Below, piece after piece: positions 1 through 10,440 of a stretch of 64,000 nt of DNA. The notes below the pieces were generated by a model. That model had not been told where the DNA came from, ran no database searches, and saw only the letters and a list, made by a program, of their open reading frames with translations. Within the stretch, counting starts at the first letter, position 1; each line of letters begins with the position of its first letter. This DNA comes from Pogona vitticeps. Taxonomy: Eukaryota > Chordata > Lepidosauria > Squamata > Agamidae. The translations under genes and the position numbers were made by a program. Location: assembly GCF_051106095.1 (NCBI RefSeq), contig NC_135786.1, forward strand, positions 201,491,501-201,555,500, in the 5' to 3' direction.

Positions 1-296
1 ACTGTATTCAAAAAAGGAGAGAGGCCGGCGGATGGCCTCCACTTTAGTTTTTAAAAATGCTGCAAGTTGGTCCGGGGAAAAACTAGTGGGAGGCCCATCA
101 CTCAGACCAATTCCGGATAGGTCGCACACTATACGGAATAGCTCCGCCTGCTGGTTGGATGCTTCGCTTATCCGGTTAGCGAAGTATGCTCGAGCAGCAG
201 CCTTCACCTTAGCCAGGTAAAGGTTAGTCGTGACCCTGACAGCTATCCAGTTGTAATCCGTCGGGTTCTTCCTCCACATGCGCTCTAGCCTTGTCC
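1..296 (-). mobile_element. L2/CR1-type LINE fragment, ORF2 linker between endonuclease and RT
   Basis: Read on the minus strand from about 296 to 1, one frame stays open for about 98 codons and runs off the window edge. It contains the strings RLERMWRKNPTDYNW, AKVKAAARAYFANRIS and ELFRIVCDLSG. This matches the basic region between the apurinic endonuclease and the reverse transcriptase of L2/CR1-clade LINEs, where the pattern 'R..E..WR' and 'A..A.R.YF...I' is usual. No stop interrupts it, so the copy is not very old. In an intact LINE this segment lies upstream of the RT, yet here it lies downstream of an RT fragment on the same strand (see 297-812), so the two pieces are not colinear. Confidence 0.75.
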
Positions 297-812
297 TAAA
301 TTGATATTAAATAGCATTGGGGAGATGATTGACCCCTGTGGGACTCCACAATTGAGAGTCCAAGGAGTGGACAACATCTCCTCAAGCTGAACTCTCTGAA
401 GACAGTCTTCAGGGAAGGATTGGAGCCAGGCCAAAGCCTAACCAGCAGTCCCCAACCCCAAGAGCCTCCCCAGGGGGATATCGTGGTCAACGGTATCAAA
501 GGCCGCTGAAAGGTGGAGAAGGAACAGCAAGGACATTTTGCCTGTCGGCCTCCCTCAAGAGGTCATCTTGCAGGGCGGTCACCACTGTCTCCATGCTATG
601 ATGTGGCCTGAACCTGGAATGGAACGGATCAAGGGCATTGGTCTCTTCCAGGAGAGCCTGAAGCTGATCGGCCCCCACTCCCTCCACCAGCTTGCTAATA
701 AAGGGGATATTGGTGACCGGACAATAGTTGTTAATATCATCAGCTGCCAGACTGGATTTTTTTCTGGCTAGGCCTAATGAGTGTCTCACTGACGGCAAGG
801 GGGAACACTAGA
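297..812 (-). mobile_element. L2/CR1-type LINE fragment, N-terminal half of reverse transcriptase
   Basis: The minus strand encodes RT motifs in order: NNYCPVTNIPFISKLVE (motif 1 region), DPFHSRFRPHHSMETV (motif 2 region), AAFDTVDHDI (motif 3/A region, 'FDTVDH') and LNCGVPQGSIISPMLFN (motif 4/B, 'GVPQGS'). The frame is open from about 798 to 496 but broken after it, including an in-frame stop downstream of the FDTVDH motif. The copy ends abruptly after the GVPQGS motif at about 300, where a second LINE piece carrying the pre-RT linker begins. The catalytic FADD motif is absent. It is a 5'- and 3'-truncated LINE, not a host gene. Confidence 0.8.
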
Positions 813-1110
813 AAGATGCTGTTTCTTTCAGTCACTTGCCTTGCTTGATTTGGTGAGGGCATATAGAGGAGGGCTTTGGATGCTAATCTTAAATAGGCAG
901 ATAAAGGAAAATATGCTCCTTCGGGTAAGAAAGACTATTGCCATTACATCCCCTTCTGCCATGTTTCCTATTTTCTGGATTAGTCATGTGTTGTATAATC
1001 CCCAAGGAGGAATAATGTTGTGAACGAGATGATATCATAATGCTGGATGGCAAATAAGTAGCCATTGTTTGCAGGGGTTTACCAGAAGATGCCTGGTAAA
1101 GTGATTTTAG

Positions 1111-1113
<3 letters not shown>
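813..1113. other. Unassigned AT-rich spacer
   Basis: I see no coding signal and no repeat I can name between the LINE pieces and the dinucleotide array. Confidence 0.5.
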
Positions 1114-1161
<48 letters not shown>

Positions 1162-1165
1162 TGTG
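1114..1165. repeat. Compound (CT)n(GT)n microsatellite
   Basis: An uninterrupted run of about 15 CT units passes directly into about 10 GT units. Confidence 0.98.
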
Positions 1166-4006
1166 AGAAAAGTGTATTCAAATTCACCTCAGCTATAAAT
1201 TAGACAGCATTAATTAATGAAATAATAATTGCAGACTTTTCAAGCATAGAACACTTTTTGTATCATAAAATGTAAACATCGTTTTGTCAGTGTAACTTTT
1301 GGATTACCCATTTATCTTCAGATTTTAGCCTATGACTTTGGTACTGTGATTGCAATGTTCTCCAGAGCAACAATGTAATTATTCAACTTTGGTTGGAATA
1401 CAAAATCAGGTGATAAGTGTACTTCCATCAAAAATGAAATGGGATGCAGAGTAGTTTAACCATTTTATCTACATGTGCAGTGAAAATGTCATTTTAAGTT
1501 TCATTTTAAAGTTGTGATGGAATGGTTCCAAATTCATCCTGATTCTAGAGCTAAATATTCAAACACTAAGATAAACCCTATTGGAGATATAAATGTTTAA
1601 CCTGACCTTTAGACTAAGGTCAGAAACATGCCAGTGATCAGAAGATGAGCCCCTTGAGCTAATATAAGTGACTGTTACAGCAAGAGCCTCCTCTTTCCCT
1701 GGAATATGCAAATTAGATTCCTTTGTTTAGTCATCTGTCTGCAAAACTTAAGTACTGGATTTCTTTGTAGTTCAATTTCACACATCCCCAAAGACTGTCT
1801 CAGTAACCCCTCTGCAACACTAACAGATCTTTCAGCCCAATTATGGGCTATCTCTCTACTGCCTCTTTCTGGCCTGTCCCAGCCAGATAAATGGTATTCC
1901 AGGCTTTCAGGAGAGAGTTCCATTTCCTGTATTCTGAAAAGTTTTTTGTTAATTTCTGAATCCCACAATAATTTATGATGTTGTTCAGTTTTCATTGTCT
2001 TACTTAGTTATTATGAAAATGACAGTGTAAAAAATTAAATATAATTGTGATACTGCATAAGATATATATTTTAGTGAACCTATAACGTTAGTACTGCCTT
2101 GCTTTTGATTTTCTTTAATCAGCTACTTCATATATTTAGGTGAACCTGAAATAAACTTGACAGTCAACAAGTGAAACCTGAACAGTGAGTTGTGCCTGTG
2201 TTTCCACCTTCTAGCCATCAGCTAGCATGCTTTGGTACCAACTGTTCCCATGGAACACTAAAACCACCACCCCATGCACATATGCACATGCAGCAACCTG
2301 ACCCAGGATCCTCCAAATTCTGTTGGACTGTAAATTCCATCATTTCCCATCATTGTCTATGCTAGGTAGGACTCATGGATGGTGCAGTCTAACAATATCT
2401 GGAGGGTACTCATTTCCCAGCGTAAACGCAAAACCACTGACACTATTCACTGCTACTTCATGTGCAGACATGCATTGCTTTTCACTGCTACATTATAACA
2501 GTGGCCTCACTGAACATCTTGTGTCTAGCCAGCTTCATCACAAACCAGATTTTCAGCTTTTCTTTATTAAAAGTCTATAGACAGAAAGGCAATGTGATCA
2601 CACTAAATGTCGGAAAGTAAGATTTGCTTATTGGGACCAGAACATACTTTTAATATTATCTTTGAAGTCACAGTAACCTCAGATTGATGTTTGCAACTTC
2701 CTTCATACTACTTTGCAGATCCCTTGCTTTTCCCCACCGCTATCAGTACAATCCTTAAAAGCAAGAAAATTAACTAATTTGATACTAGTTTTTGAACTTT
2801 TAAATCGTACATTATATCTATTGTTTCTTTTTATAAATGTTTTCCAGGTTTGTGAATGATACCAGTGGAAGGAATGAAGAATGGTTTCCCATAAATCTGC
2901 AAGTGAAAAGATACTTTCACTTAATTTATATAAAAGCTTATTTTTATAAATTTAACAAAATGTCAGTGGGAGTATTTTAATGTACGAATGCTAAAATGCA
3001 CTGCACCATACTTCTGTGGTGCAGTGGCCTTAGGTAAAGATGGTTAACAGTCACTTTTTATTATATAATCCTAATACAATATATTTTGTTTAATTTATAC
3101 CCCTCTTATTTTGGATTGACATTTGATATATTAGATTTTACCTGTTAAGAAAGACATTTCCTTAAAGATTTTATGTCTTTAACTTGGCTGACATTTTCTA
3201 TTCCTTATATTTTTCTAAACTATTACCATTTTTAAATCAATAAACATTTAAAGTATTAAACCACATCTGCCAGAATGTAGATACATTCTTCACACATAAT
3301 TATTGCAGAAAGTGGCTGAGACAATAGATAGTAATGAATGAGTTATACCTCTCTGTGCATTCAAACAAGCATCACTAACAGTAATCATCTTTTTAATACA
3401 CTTTTTACAGAGTTCTATTTCAATCCTCCAGAAAACATTAAATGAGCTATAATGTAGAATGCAGCATGCATAACATAACTGAGCTCTTCTGCTTTCTTAT
3501 ATGATATTATTTACCTGTATTCTAAATGGCTTAAGCAATTGACAATTTATTGTATGTATGTGTTTCAAACAGTTTAATCTATTCTGGGTCTGGATATAAA
3601 ATTTGTGGAGAAATTTTCAATGAAGGAGCTGTTAAAATGAATATATTTGCAGAATCCATTTAACAATTTACACTGAAATCCTCTAGACATGTACATGGAA
3701 GTATGGCCATTAAAATGACCTATTTATTATGGATAGACATGCATAGGACTGCAGAGCTATTTGATGAAGCATGGGTTTGGTTTAGTGCCTTCATTTTTCT
3801 TTGATTTCTGTTTCTTAATCATAGCTACATAATACATTTGCCTGCTGCTGTTGCAATACATATGTTGTCAGATCAAAAAAAATTAAAAGTGAAGTTGCTG
3901 TCGCAGATGCTAAGAGTATGACTTATTTGTTTCTATTTTCAGTCATAAATCTGTAGATGTGTTTATGTGACAGATTTTATATACTGGATAATATTCAGAC
4001 AATATA
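1166..4006. other. Long AT-rich unique stretch, no gene recognised
   Basis: About 2.8 kb with no recognisable repeat or coding homology. Two open frames of about 90 and 106 codons overlap on opposite strands at 1675-1995, have no known motif and are probably chance. The stretch around 1700-1720 holds an octamer-like ATGCAAAT site. It may be host intergenic or intronic DNA. Confidence 0.5.
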
Positions 4007-4008
4007 TA

Positions 4009-5635
4009 CAGTATATCACAGAAGTGAGTACACCCCCTGACATTTCATAAATATTTTAGTATATCTTTTCATGTGACAACACTGAAGAAATGACACTCAG
4101 CTACAATGTAAAGCAGTGAGTATACAGCTTGTGTAACAGTGTAAATGTGCTGTCCCCTCAAAATAACATAGCACAGAGCCATTAATGTCTAAACCGCTGG
4201 CCTCAAAAGTGAGTACATCCCTAAGTGACAATGTCCAAATTGGGCACAAAGTGTCAATATTTTGTGTGGCCACCATTATTTTCCAGCACTGCCTTAACCC
4301 TCTTGGGCATAGAGTTCACCATAGCTTCACAGGTTGCCACTGGAGTCCTCTTCCACTCCTCCATGATGACATCTCAGAGCTGGTGGATGTTAGAGACCTT
4401 GCACACCTCCACCTTCCATTTCAGGATACCCCGCAGATGCTAAAGAGGGTTTAGGTCTGGATACATGTTTGGCCAGTACATCACCTTTACCCTCAGCTTC
4501 TTTAGCAAGTCAGTGGTTGTTTTGGAGGTGTGTTTGGGGTCGTTATCATGTTGGAATACTGCCCTGCGGCCCAGTCTCCGAAGGGAGGGGATCGTGCTCT
4601 TTTTCAGTATGTCACAGTACGTGTTGGCATTCATGGTTCCCTCAATGGACAGTAGCTCCCCAGTGCCGGCAGCACTCATGCAGCCCCAGACCATGACACT
4701 TCCACCACCATACTTGACTGTAGGCATGACACACTTGTCTTTGTACTCCTCACCTGGTTGCCGCCATACACATTTGACACCATCTGAACCAAATAAGTTT
4801 ATCTTGGTCTCATCAGACCACAGGACATGGTTCCAGAAATCCATATCTTTAATCTGATTGTCTGCAGCAAACCCTATGTGGGCTTTCTTGTGCATCATCT
4901 TTAGAAGAGGCTTCCTTCTGGGACGACAATCCTGGAGACCAATTTGATGCAGTGTGCGGCATATGGTCTGCACATTGACAGGCTGACCCCACCCCCACCC
5001 CTTCAACCTCTGCAGCAATGCTGGCAGCACTCATACATCTATTCCCCAAAGCCAACCTCTGGATATGACATTGAGCACAGGCACTCAACTTCTTTGGTCA
5101 ACCATGGCGAGGCCTGTTCTGAGTGGAACCTGTCCTGTCAAACTGCTGTATGGTCTTGGCCACCATACTGCAACTCAGTTTCAGGGTTTTTGCCAATCTT
5201 CTTATAGCCTAGGCCGTCTTTATGTAGAGCAACAATTCATTTTTTCAGCTCCTAGTTCATTACCATGAGGTATCATGTGGAACTTCCAGTGAGCAGTCTG
5301 AGCGAGTGAGAGTGATAACACCTGTTCCTCCTTCACACCTGAGATTTGTGACACTAATGGGTCTCATGACACCAGGGAGGGAAAACTGCTACTTGGGCCC
5401 AATTTGGACATTGTCACTTAGAGGTGTACTCACTTTTGTTGTCAGCAGTTTAGACATTAATGGCTGTGTGTTGCGTTATTTTGAGGGGCCAGTACATTTA
5501 CACTGTTATACAAGCTGTATACTCAATGCATTACACATTATAGCAGAGTGTCATTTCTTCAGTGTTGCCACATTAAAAGATATACTAAAATATTTATGAA
5601 CTGTCAGGGGATGTACTCACTTCTGTGTTATACTG
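4009..5635 (-). mobile_element. Tc1/mariner transposon, Tc1 type, full length but inactivated
   Basis: The ends are CAGTATATCACAGAAGTGAG on the left and its near-perfect inverted copy on the right, each flanked by a TA target duplication (4007-4008 and 5636-5637). The inverted terminal repeats extend about 90 bp with a few mismatches, reaching the string ACTGAAGAAATGACACT on both sides. Total length is 1627 bp, the usual size for Tc1. A degraded DD34E transposase lies on the minus strand. The end sequence resembles the fish and frog Tc1 group that includes Passport; I recall that likeness but cannot verify it. Confidence 0.95.
4255..5265 (-). pseudogene. Tc1 transposase pseudogene (DD34E)
   Basis: The main open piece (5030 to 4440, 196 codons) covers the catalytic domain: WSDETK holds the first aspartate (residue 73 of this piece), a glycine-rich YGGGSVMVWGC follows, and [11 protein letters not shown] holds the second aspartate (residue 162). 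Exactly 35 codons later, where the family has the third acidic residue in NPIE, the codon is TAG, so the catalytic glutamate itself has become a stop. The same frame then continues for about 55 codons to a normal C-terminus ending NNGGHTKY. The N-terminal helix-turn-helix region lies further upstream (about 5030-5265) in other frames with additional stops. The intact protein would cut and paste the element as a nuclear dimer or oligomer; this copy cannot. The family is usually about 340 residues. Confidence 0.93.
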
Positions 5636-5639
5636 TATC

Positions 5640-6110
5640 TGTGAAGATTCTCAGTCATCCAGGTGAGGTTACCTGGAAGTTGAGTGATGGCAACTGGACT
5701 TCTTCTCATGGTGGTTTGAGAGAGGGGTCAGGGAAGCCATACATGTGTATATAGAAAATCCCTCACACAAAAGGGGTGGAGCCTTAGATACAATCTGTCT
5801 CTTATTTATCATGCTGTTCGTTCATCAGTCCCCAGGAAGATTAGGACCACATATACCAGAAAGATAACTGTTAACAATCGTTAACCACCCATGACAATGG
5901 GTGGAGAAGGACTGCAGAAGTGAGATTTTCACTCACCCCCAGTCCTTTGTCCTTCTATTCAGACCAGGGGAAAGTTAAACCAACCTGGAGGAGATATCAG
6001 GGGTCTTCTACCAACTCTCCTCAGATTGAAGAAGCTACTTGGATGAGTAGCGAAACATTTCAACCTAATAAGGAAGAAGTCCAGTTGCCAGATAATATTC
6101 AGGCAAGTAG
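5640..6110. repeat. Penelope-like terminal repeat pieces in inverted arrangement, with hammerhead-like motif
   Basis: The left arm (5640-5735) contains GGCAACTGGACTTCTTC; the right arm (about 6020-6105) contains the inverted copy GAAGAAGTCCAGTTGCC, so the two arms form an inverted pair around about 300 bp. The right arm holds TTGAAGA (6026-6032), a perfect 6-bp stem GCTACT/AGTAGC with a 6-nt loop, then GAAAC (6052-6056). That order is the hammerhead ribozyme core layout (CUGANGA, stem II, GAAA). Hammerhead motifs are established in the terminal repeats of Penelope-like elements. The assignment to that class is from memory of the consensus and is inference. Confidence 0.5.
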
Positions 6111-6265
6111 TCAGGAGACTTGGGTTTGATTTCCCATTCAAATATGAAACTCAGCAGCGACCTTAGTTCAGAAGCACACTGTCAGCACAGGATTGTGGTG
6201 AGGACTGAGTGGGAAGGAGGAGAACCCTCTATATAACCTTGTGCTCATCGGAGGAAAACTAGACC
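6108..6265 (+). mobile_element. tRNA-derived SINE, degraded
   Basis: The segment contains a B-box-like GGGTTTGATTTCCCATT followed by a body 'ATGAAACTCAGCAGCGACCTTAG' type sequence and GGATTGTGGTGAGG, which is the order seen in a common squamate tRNA SINE. The 5' A-box is not clear. Confidence 0.55.
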
Positions 6266-6689
6266 CAGGAGTGGTGCAAAATGGCATGGTGCAGCCCCCA
6301 GATTCTACACAGTCGCCTACTCCTTATAGTGAACAGTACTCTAACAGAAAGCTGATAGCATCCTCTATTTGAGAGCTGTCCAGTCCAAATCCAATGAAAA
6401 CAAAATTAAGAATGCTTGAGAATTTGTACTTTAGCAGTAGGGTGAGGAGTCATGCAAACCAAATGGTCATAGTGTTCCCTGCTATGGTGGCATGCATGGT
6501 ATTTCTGATTAAGTTGCGGGTATTAGATGAAATTCTGTTGTGCAGTTAAGAAATCTGCTGCATAATTTGGTGTGCAACAGATAATGCCTACATAGATTTC
6601 TTAATTTATGGAAATACAGCTCTAAAAGTTACACTATTTGTGTAAATGTGCAAGAGGATTTCAGATCTTATTTCAAAATTTGTTTTTAT

Positions 6690-6930
6690 AGAGATAAAAT
6701 AGCACTTGCCAGTTTTATGCAAATTTGTTTTATCATTTAATAATGTTCTCCCCTGCTTCTCGCTTTGATGAGGCATTTCTCATTTCTTTGACAATCCATG
6801 AGTGGCTGCCCTAATTACAGAGAATCCAGCACCAATTACTAATTACCTTAAATGACAATTAAGTTTCTTTAGTTTCTAATAGACTTACTTTAAACTGTGC
6901 AGCTATCACATATTAGAAGGGATGAAAAAA
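6690..6930. promoter_or_regulatory. Candidate conserved non-coding element
   Basis: The stretch packs an octamer site ATGCAAAT (6717-6724), two TAATTA homeodomain cores (6812-6817 and 6840-6845) and a CAATTAAG site into about 150 bp of otherwise non-repetitive DNA with no microsatellite character. This clustering is typical of developmental enhancers that are conserved among vertebrates. Conservation itself cannot be seen from one sequence. Confidence 0.3.
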
Positions 6931-7859
6931 ATGTATTCTCAATCATCAGCTCTGTATCTAAAGAGCAGATAAGGGATTCATGAGTTCATTTCAAAATGTT
7001 GCCAAAGAATGTTCCTCAGGGCTTGATATACATATGCCAAATTGCTCCCCAAATGCCCTCAGTCATCATTCTCTTCCTGCTGATGTGTGTAATCCAACAC
7101 CTAAGTACTCATAATTTTGATTTTAACAGGTACAGGCCTTTTATTCACATTCCAGTCCCATTCCTTCTTCTTATTCCCTTTACTGATTCTACTTTATTTT
7201 CCAGAGCATGTTATCTCTCTTGTTCTGCAGCTGGACAAACAGTTAATCTAAATTAAATCCCTTTCCCTTATCCTTGTTTTGCTGTTTGCAAAGAGATGAG
7301 GGATTTTTTTAGAGCATTTGTATATATAAATACCTTGGGAACTATATTAGCATCAATCTCAGCCATGGTTTCTCGTTCTCAGTTTAAGGTTGTTTGGAGG
7401 GTGATGTAATTTTTTTAAAAGCAGATCACAACAAAACAAAGGTCCCGTATTTGCTCTGTGAAGTGGGAAGGCAGAAGAACTGAGTCACCTCCCCTTTGAA
7501 GGTACACTTAGAAGGAAGCTTGATATTTTAATAGGAGATCTTTCCATCCTCAACAAGAGCTACCCATTTTGAAAAAGAGTGGGTTTTTTTTTTTAAATTC
7601 TTTGGGTCAGTTCACTTATCTTTGATGCATGTGATTCAAACTTTCTTCCATTGTCAGCCTCGGGTGAACCAATGACATAAGAGGTAGTATATGAATAAGT
7701 TGACCATCGAAATGATAATTATCATATTTATCAATTGAAAGAAGTTGGGAAAGGTTTGACTTTCTTTTGAGCCCCACCACATTCCCAAAATGTCTAAGAA
7801 ATATGCTAACAAGAACTGGAAGAATAAGCCAGGTTACTAGAGGGATGTTTAATAAAGAG

Positions 7860-8070
7860 GAACAACCCTACATCTTGCATGTAGTTTTCACACATCACGC
7901 TCCATTTTTGTCATGAGTGCGTGTGAATTGCATTTATCTGCAATTACAGGATAAGGTAAGCACATAATTGTGGTATTGTAAGCATGTGATTGTTCTTTGA
8001 CAGGTTTGTGCAAAAGCAGACCAATTTCCACATTTTATTATAAGATGTGTCACCCTTTAGAAATCTTTCA
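7860..8070. promoter_or_regulatory. Weak candidate regulatory stretch
   Basis: Non-repetitive sequence with TTATCTGCAATTACAGGATAAGG-type GATA and homeodomain cores around 7935-7955 and a further CATAATTGTGG. This is compositional impression only. Confidence 0.15.
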
Positions 8071-8461
8071 AGTAATGAGGTTTTTGTGGTTGACTTCTTA
8101 AGTTCCTGTTGCAAGTCATTCTATTGCAGATTAAGACATTTTAGCCCCCCAAACATTTTAGATCTAATGCCATAAGATCTGTACCGGAAGGATGCAGTCC
8201 ATTAGCTGCATAGTGGGAGAGAAATAATTGAAGGATGACTGTAGAAAGAGAGAAAAACATTTGTGTAATCTCTTCAACGAAAATGAATAGTTTCCCCAAA
8301 AAAGGAAATGGCCCCAGTGCTTCTTGGAAGGTTTAGGTCTTTGTGGAAGATGCAGTTCTTCAGGGTAATCTACACAGAACCTAATGAGCAGCAAGACTCC
8401 CACAAAGATAGGCCTTGCTCCAGGTAAATGAAATACAGGTGTTTCTAGGTATGTGTCTATG

Positions 8462-8530
8462 GGCAAGAACTCCCAGAATTCTGCCTGGGGATGTCTTGGA
8501 TAATTCTGGGGGTTGGAGTCCAAGAACATA
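8462..8530. repeat. Palindromic MITE arm ('CTCCCAGAATTC' family)
   Basis: The string AACTCCCAGAATTCTGCC and the facing AATTCTGGGGGTTGGAGTCC form the arms of a fold-back repeat very common in squamate DNA. No target duplication is clear. Confidence 0.45.
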
Positions 8531-8565
8531 GGAAAACCAAACCAAATGGCACACCCCTATTTTCA

Positions 8566-8650
<85 letters not shown>
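8566..8650. repeat. (GTCT)n microsatellite
   Basis: About 21 uninterrupted TGTC units. The long open frames across it on both strands are products of the repeat, not genes. Confidence 0.98.
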
Positions 8651-8652
<2 letters not shown>

Positions 8653-8775
8653 AGCAATGTTTCTCAACCTTTGAGTCTCCAACTGTTCTTGACTCAACCC
8701 TTAGGAGTCCCAGCCAGCATGGCCAGTTACCAGGGATTCTCAGAGTTGATGTCCAAAGCTGATGTCCAGAGTGGG
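8651..8775. repeat. Palindromic MITE, degraded second copy
   Basis: It begins AGCAATGTTTCTCAACCTT and contains CCCAGCCAGCATGGCCAGTTACCAGGGATTCT-type fold-back sequence, the common squamate 'GTTTCTCAACCTTGG' repeat. It directly abuts the tetranucleotide array. Confidence 0.5.
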
Positions 8776-8907
8776 CCAAAGGTAAAAAACAAAACAAAAC
8801 AAAAACAGACTGAGAAAAAAGAAGGAAGTGGAGGACAGAAAGAAAGAATTATTATGTAATTTTAGGTAATTTATTAGGATGTACATGTGTACAGAGCACA
8901 GAGTGCT

Positions 8908-9003
8908 GTCCTCTGAAGATGCCGGCCACAGAGACTGACAAAACATTAGGAAGAACAACCTTCAGAACACGGCCAAAGAGCCCGAAAAACCCACAACAAC
9001 CAT
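8908..9003 (+). repeat. Penelope-like terminal-repeat remnant, family B
   Basis: It starts CTGAAGATGCCGGCCACAGA and continues GAAGAACAACCTTCAGAACACGG and AAAGAGCCCGAAAAACCCACAAC. A second copy of the same block lies at 48125-48213. The opening CTGAAGA followed by a GC-rich potential stem fits the hammerhead-like core known from Penelope-like elements, but the GAAAC part is decayed in this copy. Class assignment is inferred. Confidence 0.5.
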
Positions 9004-9189
9004 GTGCATGTGTGTTTGTATGAGCATGCATGTAGAAATATATATTACAGTTCAAAACAGGTGAACACTTTCACATACAATTCATAATGATAACCATCTA
9101 ACTTAATGAAAGCAAACATCTCTACAATTGTCATGGTCACAAAGCTAAACTAGAATTGTTATTCTCTATCTTAAACAAGAATGGCAAGT

Positions 9190-9284
9190 GAGTGGTTTCC
9201 ATTCACACCAATTATGATTTCTGGTGACCCTAACAGGGTTTCTGAGGTATGTGAGATATTTAACGAGTGGTTTTTATCATGTAG
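9190..9284 (-). mobile_element. SINE 3' end fragment (LINE-tail-sharing family), truncated
   Basis: The segment with GTGACCCTAACAGGGTTTCT and ATATTTAACGAGTGGTTTTA matches, in the same layout, the copies at 36000-36165 and 59150-59330. It is cut off by the next SINE at 9285. Confidence 0.45.
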
Positions 9285-9628
9285 GAACTTGGTAGCGCTG
9301 TGGGATAAACTGCAGAAGCCTCTGTGCTGCAAGGTTGGAAGACCACCAGTCGTAAGATCAAATCCACGTGACAGAGTAATGTGGATTTCCTGTTGTTTGC
9401 CCCAGCTCCTGCCAACCTAGCAGTTCAAAAGCATGCAAATACGAGTAGATAAGTACCACTATGGTGGGAAGGTAACAGCGTTCTGTATCTAGTCATGCTG
9501 GCCACATGACCATGGAAACTGTTTTCTGACAAATGCTGGCTCTACGACTTGGGAATGGGGATGAACACCACCCCCTAGAGTCGGACACGACTGGACTAAA
9601 TGTCAAGGGGAACCTTTACCTTTACCAG
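9285..9628 (+). mobile_element. Squamate tRNA-derived SINE, near full length
   Basis: The 5' end carries tRNA-like promoter boxes (GCTGTGGGATAAACTGCAG as A-box region, GTAAGATCAAATCC as B-box), then a body with GGCCACATGACCATGGAA, and ends CTAGAGTCGGACACGACTGG and TGTCAAGGGGAACCTTTACC. This is the layout of an abundant squamate SINE with a pol III promoter. A matching antisense copy lies at 57700-57905. It encodes no protein; mobilisation depends on a LINE. Confidence 0.8.
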
Positions 9629-9689
9629 TATCAGTGCCACGCCCTAATGATTTTCCATGGCTAAGCAACAATGATAATAATTATAATTA

Positions 9690-9908
9690 TATTCTGTCAA
9701 GTTGATTCAGATTTATGGTGACATTTTCAATAGTTTTCTATGAATAAAGTACTTAGAAGTAGTTTAGCATTACATCTAGGGGTGCTATGGAACTGTGCAG
9801 TTTGCCCAAGTTTGCACAGGTTTACTCTTCTCCATGGAAGTAAAATGGGGTATCAACTTCCAAACCTCTGGTTCTGCAGCCAGGTACCCAATTCACTGAG
9901 CTACCCAG
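9690..9908 (-). mobile_element. tRNA-derived SINE with LINE-like tail, degraded
   Basis: It starts at the tail side with TCAAGTTGATTCAGATTTATGG and ends with the antisense tRNA part (AAACCTCTGGTTCTGCAGCCAGG, then CTGAGCTACCCAGC). Related copies are at 36000, 57990 and 59150. The tail string recurs at the end of the LINE fragment at 62775. Confidence 0.5.
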
Positions 9909-10440
9909 CTTCCAACTTAGAACAAAACCTGGTACCACCTAGTGAGTAAATGATGCAGTGACATTACCCACATACCAGCCATTTATTTTTCCTGCTAATA
10001 TTTACATCAAGCCTTGGGACTTCACTAACAGGAAAGACTTGGTAAGAAAAATTTTAACAGAGAGGCAGCTTCATTTTATGCTTCATTTTAATTCACCTTC
10101 ATGCCTCCATTGTAAATTGTTAGAGTAGGGCTCTGGAGACCTCAGTGCAGATCTCCACATAGTGATGGGAACTCATTGAAAGATGGCAATGGTAAACCCC
10201 TCCTTGAACATCTCAGAATCCTCAGTACCTATCCCCTATTGGCATATGTTAGAAGCTACTTCATGGCACATTACAACAGGGTCAAATAGATTTCTAATTT
10301 ATAGAGAGTACACAAAAATCATCTTGGCAAAAGGGACTGCCACTGTCATGTCTCACTGGACTGATGTGCTATCACAAACTTTTCAGCAGGAGGTTGTACC
10401 AAAGGTCTACAACCTCATGTTGGAAGAGCTATGAGATTGC
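9909..10440. other. Unassigned spacer
   Basis: No repeat or coding signal recognised. Confidence 0.4.

Larger units (their letters stand above)
6266..8455. other. AT-rich stretch, no gene recognised
   Basis: About 2.2 kb without recognisable transposon or exon. It contains two stretches that look like regulatory or conserved non-coding DNA, listed separately. Confidence 0.5.

Noticed and set aside
4185-4857. Plus-strand frames of 72-130 codons
   Set aside because: Antisense shadows of the dead Tc1 transposase.
8566-8650. Regular repeats considered as a CRISPR-like array
   Set aside because: These are simple tetranucleotide units with no spacers, in a vertebrate genome.
8381-8859. Open frames of 122-138 codons across 8.4-8.9 kb on both strands
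   Set aside because: They are carried by the (GTCT)n array, which has no stop in any frame.
9285-9628. tRNA-like promoter boxes considered as a tRNA gene
   Set aside because: The cloverleaf is not completed and the sequence continues into a SINE body; the same holds for the box pair at 13750.
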